From: Mycobacterium arosiense ATCC BAA-1401 = DSM 45069
GTDB taxonomy: Bacteria; Actinomycetota; Actinomycetes; Mycobacteriales; Mycobacteriaceae
Assembly: GCF_002086125.1 (NCBI RefSeq)
Contig: NZ_MVHG01000001.1
Location: 1 to 64,000, forward strand
Direction of reading: 5' to 3'
Length of the DNA: 64,000 nt
Part shown: positions 1 through 8,099 of the stretch, piece by piece
Numbering within the stretch: position 1 is the stretch's first letter
How the letters are laid out: the number at the start of each line of letters is the position of its first letter
The notes under the pieces: model-generated
Database searches by the model: none
What the model saw: only the letters and a program-made list of their open reading frames with translations
Told to the model about the DNA's origin: nothing
Position numbers and translations under genes: made by a program

Positions 1-1084
1 TTTGGCGTACAACACGATTCGCTGTCCGGGGTTGGCGAGTCGCTTGGTGTGATACAGGGCCAGGGCTTTGCCTTTGTCGAAGATGGCCAGGTAGTGGTGG
101 GCGTGGCGGGCCAGCCGGATGACGTCGCTCATGGGCAGCAGGGTGCCGCCGCCGGTCAGGGCCCGTCCGGCGGCGGCTTCCAGTTCTGCCAGGGTGGTGG
201 TGACCACGATGGAGGCCGGCAGGCCGTTGTGCTGACCCAACTCGCCCGAAGCGAGTAGGCCCCGCAGCGCGGCGTTGAGTGCGTCGTGGTGGCGCTGGGC
301 GGCGCTGCGGCTATCCCGTTCGATGGCCTGTTCGCTGGGGGCGCCCTCGATGCGGGGGGTGTCGTCGAGGGGGTTGCACATGCCGGGTGCGGCGAGTTTG
401 GCCAGCACCGCTTCGAGGGTGGCGCGGGTTTCGGGGGTGAGCCAGCCGCGCAGCGCCGTCATGTCCGTCGGGTTGCTGGGTGCTAAGGGTCAGGCCGCGT
501 TGGCGGGCGCGGTCTGCGTCGGTGAAGGTGCCGTCGGGGTTGAGGCAGTCGGCCAGCACGGCGGCGAGTTTGTCGAGGTGTTCGGGCCGGTAGCGGGTGC
601 CTTCGGTGGCGAGTTTGGCCTCGGCCTGTTCGCGGGTGGCCGGGTCGATCCAGCCGGGCAATTGGTGGTAGAACTTGCGGATCACCGCGACCTGCCCGGG
701 TCCCAGGGTGCCCTGGCGCTGTTTGGCGGCGGTGGCGGCCAGCGCCGGTGCGATGGGCTCGCCGGTCAACCCGTGGCGCGGGCCGAGGTCGGCGGCTTCC
801 TTGATGCGTCGGGCGGCTTCGGCGCGGCTGATCAACGTCCAGTCGGCGATCGCATCCGAGAGCTTGCCGCCCAACTCCGCGGAAGTCGATTGCCGGGCAA
901 GGGCGTTGATCAGCGGGTGCTCAAGGGACGGTATCCGCCGGCGCAGCCGCTCGAAGCGCTGCAGCAACGCCAGTTGCTCCGGGGTGGTCAACGCCTGGCA
1001 ATCGAACGCTACAACCCCGTCGAAGGCCGCGTCGAGCGCGTCCAACGCCGACGACAGCGCCTCGCGATCAACCACTGCTCCCAC
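1..1084 (-). pseudogene. 13E12/DUF222 repeat-family HNH-type protein, frameshifted and cut by the window edge
   Basis: Reading leftward from a GTG at 1084, the first frame encodes a DUF222-type N-terminal half of about 208 residues, ending in [10 protein letters not shown]. The frame is lost near 463. The homologous continuation starts at the ATG on 462-460 in another frame and stays open to base 1, passing [15 protein letters not shown] and [16 protein letters not shown] and ending in LYAK. One extra base (G463 on the plus strand) explains the shift: expected GAC-GGA-ATG, seen GAC-GGA-C-ATG. Left in the first frame, the protein runs into unrelated Arg/Pro-rich sequence and stops at 311. The C-terminal HNH part lies outside the window. 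DUF222 proteins are multicopy in mycobacteria (REP13E12 in M. tuberculosis), and frameshifted copies are common. Family call is confident; loss of function is inferred. Confidence 0.8.
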
Positions 1085-1332
1085 ACCCTCAAACTAGCCA
1101 CCCCCACCGACATTTAGGTTTAGTGGGCGTCCGCGGACGGCGCGAGCCCACCGACCGGAACATCTTGGTGATTCCTGATTTTTGAGTGGCCGTCCGAGGG
1201 CGCGTCTCGGGTGCCGACTGGTGTCTCTATTCGGGAACTTGGAGCCGCTGGAGAGCGGACTTCTACTTACGGAATGTCTGGGCCATGCCCGTCGGAGCCG
1301 GGGACTGACCTGGATCCGTCGAAAGGATGTGC
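1085..1332 (+). other. Non-coding region upstream of the IS110 transposase; candidate bridge RNA
   Basis: No plausible gene lies here. Two hairpins are visible. One pairs GTGGGC (1123-1128) with GCCCAC (1146-1151) and has a perfect 10-bp palindrome, GTCCGCGGAC (1129-1138), inside it. The other pairs CCGCT (1245-1249) with AGCGG (1254-1258) around a GGAG loop. IS110-group elements are known to express a structured bridge RNA from the non-coding end upstream of the recombinase, and this stretch has the right place and size. Target- and donor-binding loops were not worked out, so the RNA is an inference. Part of the interval also carries the upstream region of the 13E12 gene. Confidence 0.35.
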
Positions 1333-2739
1333 GTGGAACTGATATTGGGTATCGACCTGGCCTGCCGGACTGCTCACCAAGCATCGCTGGCTCGCCCTGA
1401 TGGGACGTTCGTATGGACCGGACGAAAGTTCTTCACCCGACCCGCCGAACTTGAGAAACTTTGGAAGGCGATCGAACTCGGCAAGCAAGACACGCTGCGC
1501 GTCGTGATGGAGCCGACCCGCAACGCATGGGCCCCGCTCGCATCGTGGTTTCGCCACCGCGGCGCCCGGATCTCGATGGTGCCCACCACCCAGTCGGCAG
1601 ACCTGCGCGCCTACTACTCCAAACACACCAAAAACGATCGTCTGGATTCCAGGCTGCTGGCCCGACTGCCGCTGCTGCACCCCGAAGGGCTGCGCGAGCA
1701 CACCGGTGACGGTCCGGCCGAACCGCTGCGACGGGTCGTCAAAATCCGCTCCTCGATTGTCAAACGCCGCACCGCGGTCTTCCAGCGACTCGACGCCCAA
1801 CTCGAGCTGCTCGGGCCGGCCTGGTACGACGCCCTGGGATCCAACTACGGCAAGGCCGCACTGGCGCTGCTCGCCCGCTACGGCGACCCCCACAGCCTGA
1901 TCCGTCTCGGACACGCCCGGCTGACCCGGTTCCTGATCCGCCATTCTCGCGGCGCCTGGCGTGAACCCCACGCCACCATGCTGTTGACCGCTGCCCAAGA
2001 ATCACTGCAGCTGTGGGGATCTGGCGCGGATGCCCGCATCGACTTCGCCGAACTGGCCGCCGATATCGCCACCGAGGCCGAACAAGCTCAGATGCTCACC
2101 GAGCAGATCGACGACCTCGACGAGCGCTGCGCCAACCTCTACGCCGAGGCCGACCCCACCGCAATCATCGCCTCAGCACCCGGCGTTGGGCCCGTCACCT
2201 GCGCCATCATCGCCGGCCGCATCGGCGACCCGCACCGATTTCATTCCCTGGCCGCGATCCGCGCCTATTCGGGTCTCGTTCCCAAGCTCAGCCAGTCCGG
2301 ACAAGCCGAACACCAGCACGGGCTCACCAAAGCTGGCGACCCGCTACTGCGTGAAGCCCTCTTCAACGCCGCCGACCAGGCCCGCAAAATTGATCCGCAA
2401 CTGGCCGCAAAATACCAACGCCTGATGAGCACCGAGCGACACCACGACTCAGCGATCTGCCACATCGCCACCATCCTGCTCACCCGCATTGCCACCTGCT
2501 GGCGCACCGGCCAGCACTACGTTCTGCGCGACACCGACGGCCGCCCGGTCACCGAGGAGGAAGGCCGCCGCACCATCCGCACCCACCACACCGTCGACAA
2601 GAAGACCCGCATCAACGCTGCTAGCAAGCGTTACTCACAACGCCAGAAAGGCAGGACAGGCCGGGAACAACAGGAGTCGCCAAGCGCTCCAATTCACCGG
2701 CCCGTCCATCCCAGGATAAAACCCACCGAAGTCGCTTAA
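1333..2739 (+). CDS. IS110-family transposase (DEDD recombinase)
   Basis: Encodes 468 residues from the preferred start. The N-terminal DEDD_Tnp_IS110 domain shows LGIDLA (D8), VMEPT (E60) and KNDRLD (D102, D105), the four acidic residues of the RuvC-like site. The C-terminal IS116/IS110/IS902 domain shows PGVGPVTCAIIAGRIGDP, then AYSGLVPKLSQSG with the probable catalytic serine in SQSG, then HGLTKAGDPLLREAL. GTG at 1333 is preferred over ATG at 1327 because the GAAAGG at 1321-1326 is adjacent to the ATG but correctly spaced for the GTG. The frame is intact and both domains are complete, so the protein may be active. IS110 enzymes move DNA through a circular intermediate guided by a bridge RNA. 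The precise IS name was not identified. Confidence 0.92.
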   Translation: MELILGIDLACRTAHQASLARPDGTFVWTGRKFFTRPAELEKLWKAIELGKQDTLRVVMEPTRNAWAPLASWFRHRGARISMVPTTQSADLRAYYSKHTKNDRLDSRLLARLPLLHPEGLREHTGDGPAEPLRRVVKIRSSIVKRRTAVFQRLDAQLELLGPAWYDALGSNYGKAALALLARYGDPHSLIRLGHARLTRFLIRHSRGAWREPHATMLLTAAQESLQLWGSGADARIDFAELAADIATEAEQAQMLTEQIDDLDERCANLYAEADPTAIIASAPGVGPVTCAIIAGRIGDPHRFHSLAAIRAYSGLVPKLSQSGQAEHQHGLTKAGDPLLREALFNAADQARKIDPQLAAKYQRLMSTERHHDSAICHIATILLTRIATCWRTGQHYVLRDTDGRPVTEEEGRRTIRTHHTVDKKTRINAASKRYSQRQKGRTGREQQESPSAPIHRPVHPRIKPTEVA

Positions 2740-2760
2740 CTCCACCGAAGCCGCTTGACT
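2724..2760. repeat. Imperfect 18-bp tandem repeat at the right side of the IS110 element
   Basis: CACCGAAGTCGCTTAACT (2724-2741) is followed by CACCGAAGCCGCTTGACT (2743-2760), with two mismatches. The first copy overlaps the transposase stop codon. It may mark the right end or a recombinase contact site; this is inference. Confidence 0.6.
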
Positions 2761-2985
2761 CTCGTTAGGAACTCAGAACCCGGCCCACAAGCCGCCATAG
2801 ATTCACACTCGCGCAATTGATTTGGGATGTGCGACTATTGTCCGCTCGATGCGCGGCACGGCCCAGGCCGGTGCCGTCCGATTTCTCGTACCGAGACCTG
2901 CCGGTCGAGGTCCCGCGTCTTGTCGGTGCGCAGACCTAAACTCGCGATGCCTCGGTAACACGCACTTGGAAAGGGGGTTGCGGGC

Positions 2986-4137
2986 ATGCGATTCCTGCAC
3001 ACCGCCGACTGGCAGCTGGGCATGACCCGGCACTTCCTCGCCGGTGACGCGCAACCACGCTATTCGGCGGCCCGCCGCGACGCGGTTGCCAACCTGGGGG
3101 CGCTGGCGGCGGAGGCGGGCGCCGAGTTCGTCGTCGTGTCGGGTGACGTCTTCGAACACAATCAACTTCCCCCCAAGGTCATCGGGCAGTCCTTGGAAGC
3201 CATGCGCGCCATCGGGATTCCGGTCTACCTGCTGCCCGGCAACCACGATCCCCTCGACGCCTCGTCGGTGTACACCAGCGCGCTGTTCACCGCCGAGCGT
3301 CCCGACAATGTGGTGGTGCTCGATCAGGCCGGCGTGCACCGCGTGCGTCCCGGGCTCGAGATCGTCGCCGCGCCGTGGCGCTCGAAGGTCCCGACCACCG
3401 ATTTGGTCGCCGACGTCCTGGACGGCCTGCCCGCTGCCGCGGTCACCCGGATCCTCGTGGCGCACGGCGGGGTGGACACCCTGGATCCCGATCGGGACAA
3501 GCCCTCGCTGATCCGGCTCGCCACGGTTGACGACGCGCTGTCCCGCGGCGCGGTGCACTATGTTGCGCTCGGGGACAAGCACTCGCTCACCCAGGTCGGC
3601 GGTAGCGGCCGGGTGTGGTATTCCGGCTCCCCGGAAGTCACCAACTTCGACGACGTGGAATCCGACCCCGGCCATATCCTGGTCGTCGACATCGACGAAG
3701 CCGACCCGCAGCGCGCGGTCACTGTGACCCCACACCGCGTCGGAACCTGGCGGTTCGTCACCATGCACCGGCAGGTCGACACCAGCCGCGACATCGCCGA
3801 CCTCGACGTCAACCTGGACCTGATGACCGAGAAGGACCGGACCGTGGTGCGTCTGGCGCTGACCGGCTCGCTGACGGTCACCGACCGCGCCGCGCTGGAC
3901 GCCTGCCTGGACAAATACGCACGGCTGTTCGGGTGGCTGGGCCTGTGGGAACGTCACACCGACCTGGCGGTGATGCCGGCCGACGGCGAATTCAGCGATC
4001 TCGGCATCGGAGGTTTTGCGGCCGCGGCAGTCGAAGAGCTGGTGGCGACCGCTCGCGAGGAGGGCTGCGCCACCGCCGCCGACGCGCAGGCCGCGCTTGC
4101 GCTACTGCTGCGCCTCACCGATCGGGGTGCGGCGTGA
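2986..4137 (+). CDS. sbcD: SbcD/YhaM-like metallophosphoesterase DNA exonuclease
   Basis: Encodes 383 residues and matches the position and length of the M. tuberculosis Rv1277 product. The calcineurin-like phosphoesterase signatures appear in order: FLHTADWQLG near the N-terminus, VVVSGDVFEH around residue 48, LLPGNHDP around 85, ILVAHGGVD around 159 and ALGDKH around 190. These supply the Asp/His/Asn ligands for two metal ions. The family cuts DNA ends as a nuclease partner of an SMC-like ATPase. The start ATG follows a strong purine-rich ribosome site (GAAAGGGGG). Its stop overlaps the GTG of the next gene, so the two are translationally coupled and probably form one complex. Substrate specificity is not shown by sequence. 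Confidence 0.85.
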   Translation: MRFLHTADWQLGMTRHFLAGDAQPRYSAARRDAVANLGALAAEAGAEFVVVSGDVFEHNQLPPKVIGQSLEAMRAIGIPVYLLPGNHDPLDASSVYTSALFTAERPDNVVVLDQAGVHRVRPGLEIVAAPWRSKVPTTDLVADVLDGLPAAAVTRILVAHGGVDTLDPDRDKPSLIRLATVDDALSRGAVHYVALGDKHSLTQVGGSGRVWYSGSPEVTNFDDVESDPGHILVVDIDEADPQRAVTVTPHRVGTWRFVTMHRQVDTSRDIADLDVNLDLMTEKDRTVVRLALTGSLTVTDRAALDACLDKYARLFGWLGLWERHTDLAVMPADGEFSDLGIGGFAAAAVEELVATAREEGCATAADAQAALALLLRLTDRGAA

Positions 4138-6755
4138 AGCTGCACCGGTTGACCCTGACCAACTACCGCGGGATTCCGCACCGGGAAATCGAATTCCCCG
4201 ATCACGGCGTCGTGGTGGTGTGTGGCGCCAACGAGATCGGCAAGTCGTCGATGATCGAAGCCCTGGATTTGCTGCTGGAAGCCCGGGACCGCTCGACAAA
4301 GAAGGAAGTCAAACAGGTCAAGCCCACCCACAGCGACGTGGGCTCCGAAGTGTCCGCCGAAATAAGTTGCGGCCCTTACCATTTCGTCTATCGAAAGCGG
4401 TTTCACAAGAAGTGCGAGACGGAGCTGACGGTGCTTCGCCCGTGCCGCGAACAACTGACCGGCGACGAGGCCCACGAACGGGTCCGGGCGATGCTGGCTG
4501 AGACGGTGGACAGCGACCTGTGGCACGCCCAGCGGGTGCTGCAGTCGGCGTCGACCGCCGCGGTGGATCTGTCCGGGTGCGACGCGCTCTCCCGCGCACT
4601 TGATGTCGCCGCCGGCGATAGCGGGGGGCTGTGCGGCACCGAGCCCTTGCTCATCGAACGCATCGACGCCGAATACGGGCGTTATTTCACCCCGACCGGA
4701 CGCCCGACGGGCGAGTGGGCCGCCGCGATCGCCCGGCTGGCCGACGCCGAGGCCGCGGTCGCCGAGTGCGCGGCCGCGGTCGCGGAGGTCGACGAACGGG
4801 TGGCCCGCCACGCCGTGTTGACCCAGCAGGTCGCCGACTTCTCCCAGCGGCGCATCGCCGTCGGCCCGCGGGTGGCCGCCGCGCAGGAAGCCGCCGAAAA
4901 GGTCGCCGCGCTCACCGCGGAGCAGCGCGAAGCCCAGCTGGTCGCCGACGCCGCGGTCGCCACCGCTGCCGCCGCCGACGGCGCCCATACCGCACGCCGG
5001 CAATTGCTGGCCGAAATCGACACCCGAGCGAAGGCTGTCGCCGAAACGCAGGCGCAGGCCGAAGAAGCGGTCGCTGCACAAGCCGCGGCGCACGCGGAGG
5101 CCGAAGCGTCCGACGCCGCGCTGCAGCAGGCCGCCGATGCCCTTGCCGAGCTGCACGGCCGGGCCGAATCCGCGCGGTGCACGGTTGATCGGCTCGCCGG
5201 CCGCGAAGAGGCCGACCGGCTGACCGCCAGGCTGGCCAAGATCGACGCCATCGAGCGGGATCGCGAGCGAATCGACGCCCAGCTCACCACCATCGCGGTC
5301 ACCGAGGCGGTGCTACGACGCATCGAGGACGCCGCGGCCGCCGTCGACCGCACCGGCGACCAGTTGGCGCTGACCTCGGCGGCCATCGAATTCACCGCTG
5401 CCGCGGACATCCGCCTCATCGTCGGCGGCCGGCAGGTCTCGCTACAGGCCGGGCGGAGCTGGTCTACCACCGCCGCGGGACCTACCGAGGTGGAGGTCCC
5501 CGGAGTACTCACCGCCCGGGTCACCCCGGGCGCGACCACGCTGGACGTTCACGCCAAACATGCTGCAGCACAAGAAGAGTTGGTTGCGGCACTGGCGGCC
5601 GGAGACGTGGCCGACCTCGCCGCCGCGCGATCCGCCGACCAGCGCCGCCGGGAGCTGCAGGGCACCCGCGATCAGCTCGTCGCAACCCTGGCCGGCCTGT
5701 GCGGCGACGAGCGGATCGAGGAGCTGCGCTCGCGGCTCGCCCAACTGCACGCCCAACACCCCGCCGAGGCCGATGCCGTTCCCATGGACATCGGGGCCGC
5801 GCGCGCCGAACTCGCCGTGGTGGTTCAGGCCCGCGAGGCCGCGTCGAGCGAATGCGAGGCGCGCCGTCAGGCCGCTGCCGCGGCGGCTACCAGGCTCGCC
5901 GAGGTGTCAACGCGGGCAACGGTTCTGCAGAACACCCTGGCGGCTCAGCGCGCGGAATTGGATGCCGCCACCGGACGGCTGACCGCCGAGCGGGTGTCGG
6001 CCGGTGATGCGGAACTTGCGGCTTCGGCGGACACGGCGCTGCGCGCGGCGCAGGCCGCGCAACAACGCGTCACCGAAGTCGCGGAAGCCCTGGCCGCGGC
6101 CGCGCCCGATGCGGTCGCCATCGAATTGGCCAATGCCACAAGGGAAGCCGACTCGCTGCGCGAGCGCTATGAAGAGGTCGCGCGCGCACTGCGCGAAATC
6201 ACCATAGAACTCTCGGTATTCGGCGGTGAGGGCCGCCAAGGCAAGCTCGACGCCGCGGAAACGGAGCGTGAACACGCCGCCAGCGAACACACCCAGGTGG
6301 GCGCTCGCGCGCGGGCCGCGCAACTGCTGCGCTCCGTGATGACGCGCCACCGCGACACCACCCGGCGTCGCTATGTCGAGCCCTATCGTGCGGAACTGCA
6401 GCGGCTCGGCCGTCCGGTGTTCGGCCCCACTTTCGAGGTCGACATCGACAGCGACTTGTGCATCCGCAGCCGCACGCTGGACGGCATCACGGTGCCGTAC
6501 GAATCCCTGTCCGGCGGGGCCAAGGAGCAGCTCGGCATCCTGGCCCGGCTGGCCGGCGCGGCCCTGGTCGCCAAGGAGGACGCCGTCCCGGTGGTGGTCG
6601 ACGACGCACTCGGTTTCACCGACCCGGACCGCTTGACCAAAATGGGCGAACTGTTCGACACCGTGGGAATCCACGGGCAGGTGATCGTGCTGACCTGCAG
6701 CCCCCACCGCTACGACGGTGTCAGGGGCGCGCACCGCATCGATCTCAGCGCTTAG
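4134..6755 (+). CDS. sbcC: SbcC/YhaN-like SMC-family ATPase, no Zn-hook
   Basis: The open frame extends upstream into sbcD, but the real start is the GTG at 4134, giving KLHRLTLTNYRGI at the N-terminus, 873 residues, and a GTGA overlap with sbcD. Walker A is GANEIGKSS near residue 33. Two long Ala/Glu/Arg-rich coiled-coil arms flank a short beta-rich segment (RLIVGGRQVSLQAGR to RVTPGATTLDVHAK, about residues 425-475). The C-terminus carries the ABC signature LSGGAKEQL and Walker B VPVVVDDALGF. I found no CxxC hook between the arms, unlike classical Rad50/SbcC; the layout is nearer to YhaN. It probably energises the adjacent nuclease in DNA-end processing. Confidence 0.85.
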   Translation: MKLHRLTLTNYRGIPHREIEFPDHGVVVVCGANEIGKSSMIEALDLLLEARDRSTKKEVKQVKPTHSDVGSEVSAEISCGPYHFVYRKRFHKKCETELTVLRPCREQLTGDEAHERVRAMLAETVDSDLWHAQRVLQSASTAAVDLSGCDALSRALDVAAGDSGGLCGTEPLLIERIDAEYGRYFTPTGRPTGEWAAAIARLADAEAAVAECAAAVAEVDERVARHAVLTQQVADFSQRRIAVGPRVAAAQEAAEKVAALTAEQREAQLVADAAVATAAAADGAHTARRQLLAEIDTRAKAVAETQAQAEEAVAAQAAAHAEAEASDAALQQAADALAELHGRAESARCTVDRLAGREEADRLTARLAKIDAIERDRERIDAQLTTIAVTEAVLRRIEDAAAAVDRTGDQLALTSAAIEFTAAADIRLIVGGRQVSLQAGRSWSTTAAGPTEVEVPGVLTARVTPGATTLDVHAKHAAAQEELVAALAAGDVADLAAARSADQRRRELQGTRDQLVATLAGLCGDERIEELRSRLAQLHAQHPAEADAVPMDIGAARAELAVVVQAREAASSECEARRQAAAAAATRLAEVSTRATVLQNTLAAQRAELDAATGRLTAERVSAGDAELAASADTALRAAQAAQQRVTEVAEALAAAAPDAVAIELANATREADSLRERYEEVARALREITIELSVFGGEGRQGKLDAAETEREHAASEHTQVGARARAAQLLRSVMTRHRDTTRRRYVEPYRAELQRLGRPVFGPTFEVDIDSDLCIRSRTLDGITVPYESLSGGAKEQLGILARLAGAALVAKEDAVPVVVDDALGFTDPDRLTKMGELFDTVGIHGQVIVLTCSPHRYDGVRGAHRIDLSA

Positions 6756-6854
6756 CCCAACCGGCCGGCCGCGGCCGATATTGCCGGGCTCCGAGCAATC
6801 CGGTGCCACACCGGCGCCTCGCCTGCAGAATGGGACCATGTTGGGCCGACGCGA

Positions 6855-8099
6855 ATGACGATGAACGCGAAGCGCAGCCGGATGCAGCAGAAGCTGGCGC
6901 AACTGCCCGGTGTGCGACCCGTGCGCAGGCCAATCTCACCGCACAGCGCCGAAGAGTTCGATCTTTACTACGTGCGCGCGGGCCGCAAGTCTTCTCGTCC
7001 GGTGGTCATCATTCCCGGGGGTCCGGGGGTGGCGTCGGTGCAGATGTACAAGGGGCTGCGGCGGCGCGCGGCGGCGGCCAGCCTCGACGTGATCATGATC
7101 GAACATCGTGGGGTGGGCATGTCGCGTCACGACGATTCGGGCGCCGATTTGCCCCCGCAGTCGATGACCGTGAACCAGGTGGTTGACGACGTGGCCGCGG
7201 TGCTCGACGACGCGCAAGCGGAGTCGGCCGTCATCTACGGGGCCTCGTACGGCACCTATATCGCCGCCGGGGTCGGGGTGCGGCATCCGCAGCGGGTGCG
7301 GGGCATGGTGCTCGATTCGCCGCTGCTGTCCCGGCACGACATCGTCATCGTGCGCCGCGCGATTCGCCGGTTGCTGCTCAAGGGCGACAGCCCCGAAACC
7401 GCTTCGGTGGCACCCAAAATGCGCAAACTTGTCGACGCCGGGATCATGGATGCGGCGGCAACACAGGTCGTGGCGACGATATACGGCTACGGCGGGACCG
7501 ATCTGCTCGAGCGGCAACTCGACCTGCTACTCGATGGCCGGAAGTTGCTGTGGTGGGCGCTGTCCCGGTTCACCAGCCTGGGCAACCTGCCGTATCGCTA
7601 CGAGGAAGACCTGGTGAGCCGCATCGCCTTCCGCGAACTGGACTACGCGGCCGAACCCGACGGCCTGCCGCTCGACCCGGCCGTGGCGGAAAGCAAAACG
7701 CGCACACAGCGGGTGACTTTCGAGGACGAGCCCTATGACCTGCCGGCCGAAATGCCGAAATTCGACTGGCCCACCGCGGTGGTCTCCGGTGGTCGGGATC
7801 TGATCACCCCGCCGGCGGTCGCCCAGCGGGTGGCGTCGCTGCTGCCCAATGCGCTGCTCTTGAGCCTGCCGAGCATGGCGCACAGCGCGTTGGACTTCCG
7901 TGAGGCCGTCGCGCTCGCCAGCGCGGATGCGGTTCGGCGGGGGGACCTCAACGGGCTGGCCGCACGGGTGGCGGCGCTGGACGCGCTGCCGCCGCGCCCC
8001 GAAGTGCGACTGCTGTGGAAGGCGCTCGGAGCGGCGGCGATCGCCGAGGGCGCGCTGCCGATCCCTCATCGGCTGCGGCAGCGGCTCAACTTCGCGTGA
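6855..8099 (+). CDS. Alpha/beta-hydrolase, proline-iminopeptidase-like (S33 type)
   Basis: Encodes 414 residues. Seen features: an oxyanion-hole segment IIPGGPG around residue 50, HRGVGMS around 80, the nucleophile elbow GASYGTY (Ser near 124), and late DLITPP and MAHSAL segments holding the probable Asp and His of the triad. This resembles peptidase family S33 and tripeptidyl-aminopeptidase-type hydrolases. No signal peptide is visible, so a cytosolic role is likely. M. tuberculosis, as I remember it, has a GMC oxidoreductase (Rv1279) here, so the locus differs. ATG at 6855 and at 6861 are both possible starts. The 3' end overlaps oppA tail-to-tail by 14 bp. Substrate unknown. Confidence 0.75.
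   Translation: MTMNAKRSRMQQKLAQLPGVRPVRRPISPHSAEEFDLYYVRAGRKSSRPVVIIPGGPGVASVQMYKGLRRRAAAASLDVIMIEHRGVGMSRHDDSGADLPPQSMTVNQVVDDVAAVLDDAQAESAVIYGASYGTYIAAGVGVRHPQRVRGMVLDSPLLSRHDIVIVRRAIRRLLLKGDSPETASVAPKMRKLVDAGIMDAAATQVVATIYGYGGTDLLERQLDLLLDGRKLLWWALSRFTSLGNLPYRYEEDLVSRIAFRELDYAAEPDGLPLDPAVAESKTRTQRVTFEDEPYDLPAEMPKFDWPTAVVSGGRDLITPPAVAQRVASLLPNALLLSLPSMAHSALDFREAVALASADAVRRGDLNGLAARVAALDALPPRPEVRLLWKALGAAAIAEGALPIPHRLRQRLNFA

Larger units (their letters stand above)
1111..2790 (+). mobile_element. IS110-family insertion sequence (ends approximate)
   Basis: The element is defined by its transposase (1333-2739) plus flanking non-coding DNA. IS110-group elements lack terminal inverted repeats and target duplications, so the ends cannot be read from repeats here and the limits given are estimates. 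The left non-coding part is about 220 bp with several hairpins. The right flank holds an imperfect 18-bp tandem repeat at 2724-2760. It sits between the 13E12 fragment and the sbcD-like gene. I recall no counterpart at this point in M. tuberculosis, so it is probably a recent arrival. Confidence 0.6.

Noticed and set aside
275..1117. Long plus-strand open frame opposite the 13E12 gene
   Set aside because: It mirrors the DUF222 coding sequence, has no family character and is explained by high GC content.
3615..4133. Upstream extension of the sbcC frame
   Set aside because: It overlies sbcD, is Arg/Pro-rich and out of character; the GTG at 4134 gives the usual N-terminus.
4700..6350. Repeated Ala/Glu/Arg sequence that looks like a repeat array
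   Set aside because: It is the coiled-coil arms of the SbcC-like protein, not a DNA repeat or CRISPR array.
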